Positions 1-6,771 are shown, numbered from the stretch's first letter. The stretch: DNA of 8,905 nt from Wohlfahrtiimonas sp. (GCA_030149965.1 JASLHB010000128.1:1-8905); one strand, 5' to 3'. Made by a program: numbers and translations. The notes: generated by a model not told the origin, from the sequence alone.

Positions 1-1631
1 CAGCTTAGAAAATCAGCACGCCATTGAATGTCATCTGGATAAAGTTCGCTGCCACGCAGGCAGCTTAGAAATAATAATTAAATAATCTTCAGAGAGAAAA
101 TACGTTCGCTGCCACGCAGGCAGCTTAGAAATCATTTTGAGATGCCTTATGATCGCATTAGCGGTTCGCTGCCACGCAGGCAGCTTAGAAAAATTGAGGA
201 CGTTGAAAAATTCTATCCTTTTAGTTCGCTGCCACGCAGGCAGCTTAGAAAAACACTAGAAAGCAATGACCACTCTAATAATAGTTCGCTGCCACGCAGG
301 CAGCTTAGAAAAACTCAATGCATAAGAATCATTGAAGAAATGGGTTCGCTGCCACGCAGGCAGCTTAGAAATGATGCTTGCCCACCTTCGCCCCAACCTT
401 TGCGTTCGCTGCCACGCAGGCAGCTTAGAAAATGTTGTCATTGCATGCAAATGCAGTTGAGAAGTTCGCTGCCACGCAGGCAGCTTAGAAAAAACTCGCT
501 TTAACTAAAGAATCTAAAAGTTCGTTCGCTGCCACGCAGGCAGCTTAGAAAATTTTTGCTGTTAGCAATTTCAATTAGTTGATGTTCGCTGCCACGCAGG
601 CAGCTTAGAAAATTCTAATAATATGTAATCACCTTGGTTGCTTGTTCGCTGCCACGCAGGCAGCTTAGAAATACGCTTGAAAATGTCGAGATCGACAAAA
701 TAAGTTCGCTGCCACGCAGGCAGCTTAGAAAAGAAGAATGTCAGAGTGGATTTGATTCTTGGAGTTCGCTGCCACGCAGGCAGCTTAGAAATGACGCTAA
801 ATGTCCAGTTTGGACTATGCCAAGTTCGCTGCCACGCAGGCAGCTTAGAAACATAAGCACCCTCTTTCATCCACTGACCATTAGTTCGCTGCCACGCAGG
901 CAGCTTAGAAAGTAATCCTCTGAAAACATCATGTAATGAGCAGGTTCGCTGCCACGCAGGCAGCTTAGAAAAGTTAGAAAGTTGATATTAATTAAACTTG
1001 CTGGTTCGCTGCCACGCAGGCAGCTTAGAAAATTGCGAGCCAGTTTATATCAACTTCACGTTTGTTCGCTGCCACGCAGGCAGCTTAGAAAATTCCAAAA
1101 AGGACAAAGAGGTGAAACAACAGGTTCGCTGCCACGCAGGCAGCTTAGAAAGAAAGGTTTAGCTTGGCGCAACATGTTGAACAGTTCGCTGCCACGCAGG
1201 CAGCTTAGAAAAACTGACAGAAGATGAACAAGAGCTAGCTAATGTTCGCTGCCACGCAGGCAGCTTAGAAAGAATGCACCTGTAAGACGCTTGCCACTCA
1301 AGTGTTCGCTGCCACGCAGGCAGCTTAGAAATACAAATTCACCGCTAATTCTTGTTGATTTAAGTTCGCTGCCACGCAGGCAGCTTAGAAAAAGCGACGA
1401 AGTTGAAAAAGGTGATTCTTTTAGTTCGCTGCCACGCAGGCAGCTTAGAAATGACTGAGGATCAAAACTAGACCATGAAATATGTTCGCTGCCACGCAGG
1501 CAGCTTAGAAACACACATATAAAGATCATATTCTGGATCATCAGTTCGCTGCCACGCAGGCAGCTTAGAAAGCTTAAACCTGCCGCCTTACCAATCGCCC
1601 CTAGTTCGCTGCCGCACAGGCAGGTTATTTA
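1..1631 (+). CRISPR. Type I-F CRISPR array (trailer part, 27 spacers)
   Basis: The array has a strict 60-bp period: a 28-bp repeat beginning GTTCGCTGCC and ending GGCAGCTTAGAAA, then a 32-bp spacer. The window opens inside a repeat (last 11 bases, 1-11). There follow 26 identical full repeats starting at 44, 104 and so on to 1544, and a degenerate one at 1604. All 27 spacers are exactly 32 bp and no two are identical. The CTGCC/GGCAG inverted repeat is the hairpin cut by Cas6f (Csy4), which leaves a CUUAGAAA 5' handle; this layout is the subtype I-F hallmark. The orientation of the handle and the degenerate right-hand end both put transcription on + and the leader to the left, outside the window. 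No cas gene is present, so subtype is inferred from the repeat. Open frames running through the array are translations of repeats, not genes. Confidence 0.98.
1604..1631 (+). repeat. Degenerate terminal CRISPR repeat
   Basis: This copy differs from the array repeat at six of 28 positions. The first ten bases and both arms of the hairpin (CTGCC, GGCAG) are intact. The loop is GCACA instead of ACGCA, and the last eight bases, which would form the next crRNA's 5' handle, are largely lost (GTTATTTA for CTTAGAAA). This is the usual sign of the trailer end. The surviving hairpin still allows the 3' end of the last crRNA to be processed. No further repeat copies are seen downstream. Confidence 0.95.
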
Positions 1632-1663
1632 CATTTTTGTATTGTAGTGTACTTAATATGCAA

Positions 1664-1684
1664 AAAGCCCCAATTTGGGGCTTT
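1664..1684. terminator. Bidirectional terminator between CRISPR array and nhaA
   Basis: A nine-base perfect stem (AAAGCCCCA / TGGGGCTTT) closes a three-base loop. Read on the - strand it is followed by a run of T (from the A-run starting at 1662), so it looks like the rho-independent terminator of nhaA, whose stop codon is 18-20 bases away. Read on the + strand it is followed by an AT-rich tail (AAATTATTTT) and could also end the pre-crRNA transcript, whose last repeat finishes 33 bases earlier. Confidence 0.85.
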
Positions 1685-1701
1685 AAATTATTTTAAATGA
1701 T

Positions 1702-2850
1702 TCAGGCATTCTTCTGAGGATGTAATCTTAAAATAATGTAGCCTAATCCACCAGATAAAAATGATCCAATGAATACGCCAATTTTACTTAAATCTTGTAA
1801 CTCTGGTGAAACGAATGCCAGCATGCTGATGAATAAACTCATGGTAAATCCAATGCCGCACAATAATGCTACGCCATAAACTTGTAACCATGTTGCACCA
1901 CTTGGGCGTTGAAATAAACCTAGTTTTTCACCTACATAAACAATGCCAAAAATTCCTATTTGCTTACCAAAGAACAAACCTAAAGCAACGCCTAAAACAA
2001 TAGGATGAGCGAGCATAGATAATTCTAAGCCTGCAAAAGAAACACCTGCATTTGCAAATCCAAAAATAGGAATGATTAAAAAGCTTACCCAATTATTTAA
2101 TCCATGTTCCCATGCAATCAATGGCGGCTCATTTTTAGCGTTGAGTGCAACATGATTGAGAGGAATCGTTAATGCTAACGTTACGCCTGCCAATGTTGCA
2201 TGAATGCCAGATTTTAAGACCATAAACCATAAAATAGCACCGAAAAATAGATATAAATAGGGCGATGTTACTTTCTTAAAATTCAAAAAGATTAGCGCTA
2301 GGATGCTCACTAATGCACCTAACAAATATATCAAACTTAATTCTTGTGTGTAAAACACTGCGATGATGATAATGGCAGCTAAGTCATCAATGATTGCTAA
2401 AGCAGTTAAAAATATTTTGAGGGATAAAGGTACTCTGCTGCCTAATAGAGCCAAAATGCCTAAAGCAAATGCGATATCTGTTGCTGTTGGGATTGCCCAA
2501 CCATTTAGAGCAGCGGAATCACCTTTGTTGAGATAATAATAGATTACAGCAGGCACAGCTAATCCTGCTAATGCAGCTAATCCTGGTAGAATTCGTTGAG
2601 AATTGGAGGCTAATTCACCCACCAAAAATTCACGTTTAAGCTCTAAACCAACATAAAGAAAGAAAATAGCCATTAATGCATCATTGATCCAATGCAAAAT
2701 GGATAAACCTGCAACATAACTATTCAAAATTGAGAAATATGATTCTGCTAATGGGCTATTTGCAATGAGCAATCCCAATAATGCTGAAATCATTAAAACA
2801 ATGCCGCCCGCAGTAGGTAAAGCAAAGAAATATTGTAGTTTTTTATACAT
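1702..2850 (-). CDS. nhaA: Na+/H+ antiporter NhaA
   Basis: This is an inner-membrane antiporter that expels Na+ (or Li+) in exchange for protons, important in salt and alkaline-pH tolerance. The protein is 382 residues from the chosen ATG, against 388 in E. coli, and is a chain of hydrophobic segments. The family ion-site motifs are present: ATDIAFALG (Asp about 125), AIIDDLAAI (Asp pair about 155-156) and FFGKQIG (Lys about 296). These match Asp133, Asp163/164 and Lys300 of E. coli NhaA. The frame stays open to a TTG four codons upstream (2862), but the ATG at 2850 has GGGAG at the right distance, so I prefer ATG. The gene stands alone, converges on the CRISPR array and has its own terminator. 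No adjacent nhaR is visible. The family call is very secure. Confidence 0.96.
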   Translation of the reverse strand: MYKKLQYFFALPTAGGIVLMISALLGLLIANSPLAESYFSILNSYVAGLSILHWINDALMAIFFLYVGLELKREFLVGELASNSQRILPGLAALAGLAVPAVIYYYLNKGDSAALNGWAIPTATDIAFALGILALLGSRVPLSLKIFLTALAIIDDLAAIIIIAVFYTQELSLIYLLGALVSILALIFLNFKKVTSPYLYLFFGAILWFMVLKSGIHATLAGVTLALTIPLNHVALNAKNEPPLIAWEHGLNNWVSFLIIPIFGFANAGVSFAGLELSMLAHPIVLGVALGLFFGKQIGIFGIVYVGEKLGLFQRPSGATWLQVYGVALLCGIGFTMSLFISMLAFVSPELQDLSKIGVFIGSFLSGGLGYIILRLHPQKNA

Positions 2851-2855
2851 CCATT

Positions 2856-2860
2856 CTCCC
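2856..2860 (-). promoter_or_regulatory. Ribosome binding site deciding the nhaA start
   Basis: On the - strand GGGAG lies five bases before the ATG at 2850. The alternative TTG start at 2862 would place this site inside the coding sequence and has no comparable purine run upstream. Confidence 0.75.
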
Positions 2861-2885
2861 AAAGTTGTATTGTGTAAAAAACATA

Positions 2886-2915
2886 AATTTACTAAAAAAC
2901 ATTGATAAAGTGCAA
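2886..2915 (-). promoter_or_regulatory. Candidate sigma-70 promoter for nhaA
   Basis: On the - strand TTGCAC (2915-2910) and TAAATT (2891-2886) are separated by 18 bases. This would give a leader of roughly 30 nt before the ATG. The -10 match is only four of six and the whole region is AT-rich, so chance matches are likely. This is inference from consensus only. Confidence 0.35.
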
Positions 2916-2954
2916 TATTTTTATTTAAAAATCGATAAAAGTTATAAATACGAT

Positions 2955-2978
2955 AATGTTATTTTTAAAAATAACATT
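2955..2978. repeat. Perfect 24-bp AT-rich palindrome upstream of nhaA
   Basis: The half-site AATGTTATTTTT is followed directly by its exact reverse complement, with no spacer. It lies about 105 bp before the nhaA ATG and about 40 bp upstream of the candidate -35 box. It is too AT-rich to be a good terminator and is not followed by a T-run distinct from its own sequence. A dimeric-regulator operator or a supercoiling-sensitive cruciform are possible readings; its function is unknown. Confidence 0.7.
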
Positions 2979-3015
2979 GTTTTAAAGTGATTTGTCTTTG
3001 TTTTTCAAGGACAAA

Positions 3016-3042
3016 AAATAGCCATTGAGTGAATGGCTATTT
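3016..3042 (-). terminator. Terminator of the sugar-binding protein gene
   Basis: An 11-base perfect stem (AAATAGCCATT / AATGGCTATTT) with a GAGTG loop is followed on the - strand by TTTTTT. It lies 28 bases beyond the stop codon of the binding-protein gene at 3070. A separate 12-bp palindrome (AGTTAGCTAACT, 3060-3071) overlaps that stop codon. A second imperfect hairpin (2991-3015) follows the terminator. Confidence 0.85.
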
Positions 3043-3069
3043 ATATTGAATAATTAATAAGTTAGCTAA

Positions 3070-3996
3070 CTATTTCACATTATTTTTATCAATGACAATT
3101 AAGTTCTGATAGAAGCGCTCAGGAACTTCTTCTTTTTTGATGCGTTTAACAGCAAATTCTAAACCTTTTGCAGCTTGAGCACCTGGACCTTGATCGATCG
3201 TATTGAGCATTTTTCCTTCTTGAATGTATTGTAACGCTAGTGGTAAAGCATCATAGCCAGAAACTAATACTTTGCCTTCTAATCCAGCATTTTCAATAGC
3301 TGTGATCGCACCAATTGCCATATTATCATTCGCTGCGAATACACCTGCAACATCAGGATTGGCAGTTAAAATATTTGTCATCACGTTTAATGCTTGCTCT
3401 GTTTCCCAGTTTGCAGTTTGTGATGCGACAACTTCAATGCCCGCAGCTTCAGAGAATGCCTTCATTGCGCCAGCTTTGCGTTGCTCGCCATTATCAACAC
3501 CAGGAATTCCTTCTAAGATCACAACTTTGCCTTTACCGCCTAATTCATCTACTAATCGTTTTGCTGATTTATAACCACCTTCAAAGTTATTTACGCCAAC
3601 GTAGTAATAAGTTAAGCCTGCTGCTTTTGCGGCATCTTTATCTAATTCGACATCTAGATCTATGATTGGAACACCTGCTTTTTCAGCATCTTGGAATACA
3701 GAAACGAAAGCATGGGAATCATTTGGCGTGACGATGATTGCATCCACTTTAGACGCGATCATATTTTCAACTAAAGAAACTAATTGTTCTGTGGAATCTT
3801 CTTTTTCTGCAACTTGTACGATGAGATCGATATTTTGTTCTTTTGCAGCTTTATCTGCACCTTCTTTCATGGCAATGAAGTATTCATTACTAAGCGTTTT
3901 CATGATGAGGGCGATTTTGGGTTTATCTGCTTGACCGAAAGCCATGACACTGAGCACAGTGATTGTTGCTAATAATGATTGTAATAGACGTTTCAT
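3070..3996 (-). CDS. Periplasmic sugar-binding protein of CUT2 ABC importer (RbsB/AlsB-like)
   Basis: This is the substrate-capturing component of the importer encoded divergently at 4138-6718. It has 308 residues with a Sec signal peptide (basic MKR, hydrophobic core, likely cleavage after GQA at 23), then a type I periplasmic-binding fold (Peripla_BP_4). By eye it follows RbsB and AlsB throughout: KTLSNEYF (34-41), IDLD (112-115), EQRKAGAMKAF (171-181), FAANDNMAIGA (220-230), VSGYDALP (245-252). Residues that line the ribose site of E. coli RbsB appear kept at N37, F40, D115, R173, N223, D249 and Q269. The Arg that follows the Asp in RbsB is Val116 here, and a Phe is Trp197 as in AlsB. The ligand is therefore a ribose- or allose-like monosaccharide, not certainly ribose. 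AGAGG precedes the ATG by nine bases. Substrate is inferred, not shown. Confidence 0.92.
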   Translation of the reverse strand: MKRLLQSLLATITVLSVMAFGQADKPKIALIMKTLSNEYFIAMKEGADKAAKEQNIDLIVQVAEKEDSTEQLVSLVENMIASKVDAIIVTPNDSHAFVSVFQDAEKAGVPIIDLDVELDKDAAKAAGLTYYYVGVNNFEGGYKSAKRLVDELGGKGKVVILEGIPGVDNGEQRKAGAMKAFSEAAGIEVVASQTANWETEQALNVMTNILTANPDVAGVFAANDNMAIGAITAIENAGLEGKVLVSGYDALPLALQYIQEGKMLNTIDQGPGAQAAKGLEFAVKRIKKEEVPERFYQNLIVIDKNNVK

Positions 3997-4055
3997 ACTG
4001 ATTTACCTCTGATTAATTGATAGTAAAAATAGAGAAATCACAACAAAGCAAGATT

Positions 4056-4084
4056 ATTATGTAGTAAAATTGTTGAGCAAGCAA
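4056..4084 (-). promoter_or_regulatory. Candidate promoter for the sugar-binding protein gene
   Basis: On the - strand TTGCTT (4084-4079) and CATAAT (4061-4056) are 17 bases apart, in the 141-bp divergent intergenic region. The -10 matches consensus at five of six and the -35 at three of six. The leader would be about 50-60 nt. I see no equally good + strand promoter for the ATPase gene and no LacI-type palindrome with a central CG in this spacer. Confidence 0.35.
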
Positions 4085-4137
4085 ATCTATACAGCAGTTT
4101 AAATTTTCATTAACTATTTAATTAAAAGAATAATGAT

Positions 4138-5634
4138 ATGAATAAAGAAGCGGATAGAAAAGTTGTTTTCGAAATGAATGAGGTTACAAAGTCATTCAAC
4201 CAAGTTGAAGTGCTGAAGGGCGTTGATTTCACATTATATGCGGGCGAAGTTCATTGTTTAGTGGGTGAGAATGGCGCAGGTAAATCAACTCTTTGTAAAA
4301 TAATTGCAGGTGTTTATTCTGCTAATAGCGGATCAATGAAATTGTTTGATCAAGGCTACAAACCTACAACTGTGAAAGAAGCACAACAAAAAGGCATTGG
4401 TTTTATTCATCAAGAATTGTTATTAGTTTCTGAATTAACAGTTTTAGAAAATATTTTCCTTGGCAGTGAAAAATGCAAAGCTTTTGGCCAAATGAAATGG
4501 CAAGAAATGTATGATCAATCTAAAAAAGTGATTGATGAATTAGAACTCGATATATCACCAAATGCCAAAGTTAGTTCATTGTCCTTGGCACAGCAACAAA
4601 TGGTGGAAATTGCTAAAGCCATTTTGCATGATTATAAAATCATCATCTTTGATGAGCCAACAGCATCCATTTCCCGTAAAAATACTGAAACGCTCTTTAG
4701 GATCATCCATCAATTGAAAGCTAAAGGCGTTGGGATGGTTTATATTTCTCATCGTTTAGAAGAATTTAATCATATTGCGGATCGCGTGACAGTTCTGCGT
4801 GATGGCGTTCGTACAGGCACGATGCTGTATAAAGATACCAATAATAATGAAATCATTAAATTAATGGTTGGGCGAGAAATCAAAGCATCTGATGAAGTAG
4901 ATCATACAGATTATGATCATATAAAACTCAGCGTGAACAATTTGGAAAATACTCATGTACAAAAATTATCTTTCGATGTACATGCCGGTGAAATTCTCGG
5001 TTTCGCTGGTTTAGTAGGATCAGGGCGCACAGAAATTCTACGTGCAATATTTGGTGCAGATGAAAGCAATGGTGAAATTTATATCAATGGTGTTCATACA
5101 ATTATTCGTTCACCGAAAAATGCTGTGGATGCAGGGATTGGCTTTTTAACGGAAGATAGAAAAGGGCAGGGATTGGTGCTCGGTACAAGTATTCGTAAGA
5201 ATGTGACATTGCCAATTTTGCATCGCTTATGGAATGGTTTATTCATTGATCAGAAAAAAGAGAAAAATTGTGTTCAAAGGAATCTAGAAAAGCTCCGCAT
5301 TGTGGCAAGTAGCCAAGAGCAAACAGCTGGCACATTATCAGGTGGAAATCAGCAAAAAGTGGTGTTAGCTCGTTGGTTAGAAAGTGGTGTGAAAATTTTA
5401 TTTTTTGATGAGCCAACACGTGGAATTGATGTGGGGGCTAAATCTGAGATTTATAACTTAATGCGAGAATTCACGAAAGAAGGTGGCACGGTTGTCATGG
5501 TTTCTTCAGATCTACCTGAATTATTGTTGTTATCTAATCGTATCATGGTGATGCGACAAGGAAAAATGGTGGGTGAGGTTTCACGCAAAGATGCTACAGA
5601 GGAAAAATTGATGCACTTAATGGTGGGCGTATAA
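4138..5634 (+). CDS. Sugar ABC importer ATPase, two ABC domains (RbsA/AlsA/MglA type)
   Basis: This is the cytoplasmic motor of the CUT2 importer. The 498 residues match RbsA in length (501 in E. coli) and carry two fused nucleotide-binding domains. Domain 1 has a Walker A GENGAGKST (43-51), signature LSLAQQQ (148-154), Walker B IIIFDEP (168-174) and an H-loop ISHR (203-206). Domain 2 has the degenerate Walker A GLVGSGRTE (291-299) usual for this family, signature LSGGNQQ (400-406) and FFDEPTRGID (422-431). The second Walker A lacks the GKS/T lysine motif, so ATP hydrolysis is probably carried by one site, as known for CUT2 ATPases. The ATG at 4138 has only a weak AAAAGAA upstream. An in-frame ATG at codon 13 is possible, but the earlier start keeps the usual N-terminal length. 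Permease follows after 43 bp. Confidence 0.95.
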   Translation: MNKEADRKVVFEMNEVTKSFNQVEVLKGVDFTLYAGEVHCLVGENGAGKSTLCKIIAGVYSANSGSMKLFDQGYKPTTVKEAQQKGIGFIHQELLLVSELTVLENIFLGSEKCKAFGQMKWQEMYDQSKKVIDELELDISPNAKVSSLSLAQQQMVEIAKAILHDYKIIIFDEPTASISRKNTETLFRIIHQLKAKGVGMVYISHRLEEFNHIADRVTVLRDGVRTGTMLYKDTNNNEIIKLMVGREIKASDEVDHTDYDHIKLSVNNLENTHVQKLSFDVHAGEILGFAGLVGSGRTEILRAIFGADESNGEIYINGVHTIIRSPKNAVDAGIGFLTEDRKGQGLVLGTSIRKNVTLPILHRLWNGLFIDQKKEKNCVQRNLEKLRIVASSQEQTAGTLSGGNQQKVVLARWLESGVKILFFDEPTRGIDVGAKSEIYNLMREFTKEGGTVVMVSSDLPELLLLSNRIMVMRQGKMVGEVSRKDATEEKLMHLMVGV

Positions 5635-5677
5635 ATCCATTAATCGAAGAATTTCAATATATTTAGGTGACATAATT

Positions 5678-6718
5678 ATGCAAAAACTAACAAAATCATC
5701 TGCACTTGCCATTATATCAAATCTAGGCATTGGCCTTGTTTTAGTGGCGCTTGTCATCGGGATGAGCTTTGCTTCGCCAGTTTTCTTAAAAACGAATAAT
5801 ATTATTAATATATTGTTACAAGTTTCTACGATTGCGATTATCGCAACAGGCATGACTTATGTGATTCTAACCGGCGGGATTGATTTGTCAGTTGGGTCAA
5901 TTGTCGCACTGAGTGCCGTTTGTTTAGGCACATTTATTCATGCAGGGCTCAAATGGGTTGGGCAAGATCCTTCACAATTTATGGTGCTTTTAGTAGTGGC
6001 ATTATCCATCATTGGGGCGATTTTGGTTGGCACAATATGCGGATTAATCAATGGATTTGTGATTGTGTATATGAAAGTACCACCATTCATCGCAACATTG
6101 GGAATGATGGGGATTGCACGCGGTTTAGCATTAACGATTGCAGGTGGTAAAACTTTATATAGTTTCCCACAATCATTGCGTTATTTGGGCAATGGTAAAA
6201 TCCCAATGACTGAAAATTTCAGCTTGCCAGTGCCCGTGATTATTGCATTTTTTGTGGTGATGATGAGTTATTATGTTTTAACGCAAACAAGATTTGGCCG
6301 ACAAATTTATGCTTTGGGCGGTAATCGTGAAGCGGTTCGTTTATCAGGTATTAATGTTTCTTGGTTGGAAATTCGTGCATACATCATCAATGGTGGATTA
6401 GCAGCATTGGGCGCTGTGATTTTGGTTGGGCGATTAAATGCGGCTCAACCGATTGCAGGCGATGGTTATGAATTGGATGCGATTGCAGCAACTGTGATTG
6501 GTGGTACAAGTTTAGTGGGCGGTGTTGGTTCTGTGATTGGTACAGCAATTGGTGCGCTGATCATGGGCGTTTTACAAAATGGTTTAACATTGCTCAATGT
6601 AGCTTCTTATTCACAAAGATTGATCATTGGTGTTGTAATTATTCTGGCTGTCTTCTTGGATCAAGTTCGTCGTGGCAGAGTATCTTTTACATTTATGCAA
6701 CGTTGGTTTAAACGCTAG
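5678..6718 (+). CDS. Sugar ABC importer permease (RbsC-like, CUT2)
   Basis: This is the inner-membrane channel subunit of the BPD_transp_2 family, presumably a homodimer working with the preceding ATPase and the binding protein encoded divergently. It has 346 residues (E. coli RbsC: 321), largely hydrophobic. Family landmarks include MTYVILTGGIDLSVGSIVAL (about residues 60-79), PPFIATLGMMGIARG, GRQIYALGGNREAVRLSGI and the C-terminal AIAATVIGGTSLVGG followed by GSVIGTAIGALIMG. AGGTGA stands seven bases before the ATG. The gene is 43 bp downstream of the ATPase with no terminator between, so the two form one transcription unit, which ends at the hairpin at 6731. Substrate cannot be read from the permease. 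Confidence 0.95.
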   Translation: MQKLTKSSALAIISNLGIGLVLVALVIGMSFASPVFLKTNNIINILLQVSTIAIIATGMTYVILTGGIDLSVGSIVALSAVCLGTFIHAGLKWVGQDPSQFMVLLVVALSIIGAILVGTICGLINGFVIVYMKVPPFIATLGMMGIARGLALTIAGGKTLYSFPQSLRYLGNGKIPMTENFSLPVPVIIAFFVVMMSYYVLTQTRFGRQIYALGGNREAVRLSGINVSWLEIRAYIINGGLAALGAVILVGRLNAAQPIAGDGYELDAIAATVIGGTSLVGGVGSVIGTAIGALIMGVLQNGLTLLNVASYSQRLIIGVVIILAVFLDQVRRGRVSFTFMQRWFKR

Positions 6719-6730
6719 AAATGAATATTT

Positions 6731-6767
6731 AAAAAGGCAGAATATAAAAATTATATTCTGCCTTTTT
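6731..6767. terminator. Strong bidirectional terminator between the two ABC transporter loci
   Basis: A perfect 17-base stem (AAAAAGGCAGAATATAA and its complement) closes a three-base loop. The stem itself starts with A-runs and ends with T-runs, so it gives a hairpin plus U-tract on both strands. It sits 12 bases after the permease stop and 5 bases before the stop of the convergent ATPase gene, and so serves both transcription units. Confidence 0.93.
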
Positions 6768-6771
6768 TTAT

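Noticed and set aside
252..643. Shared 10-mer TCTAATAATA in spacers 5 and 11
   Set aside because: The match is out of register and purely AT-rich; with hundreds of 10-mers compared on both strands roughly one such hit is expected by chance.
972..1063. AGTTGATAT in spacer 17 and its complement in spacer 18
   Set aside because: Only nine bases, opposite strands and no further extension; consistent with chance.
142..1541. Six open frames of 64-120 residues on both strands within the array
   Set aside because: All are read through CRISPR repeats, giving the same peptide (SLPRRQLR, SKLPAWQRT or FLSCLRGSE) every 20 residues. The 60-bp period is a multiple of three, so the frame stays open by geometry, not coding.
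3272..3972. Four open frames on the + strand opposite the sugar-binding protein gene
   Set aside because: They lie wholly antisense to a gene with clear family motifs, overlap one another and show no recognisable protein features.
3997..4137. Possible operator or riboswitch in the divergent intergenic region
   Set aside because: Only short AT-rich palindromes such as TTTAATTAAA are present; there is no central-CG LacI-type site and no structured leader that I could support.
5617..5853. 78-residue frame on the - strand over the ATPase-permease junction
   Set aside because: It is antisense to the end of the ATPase gene and the start of the permease, with no motif and no ribosome binding site apparent.
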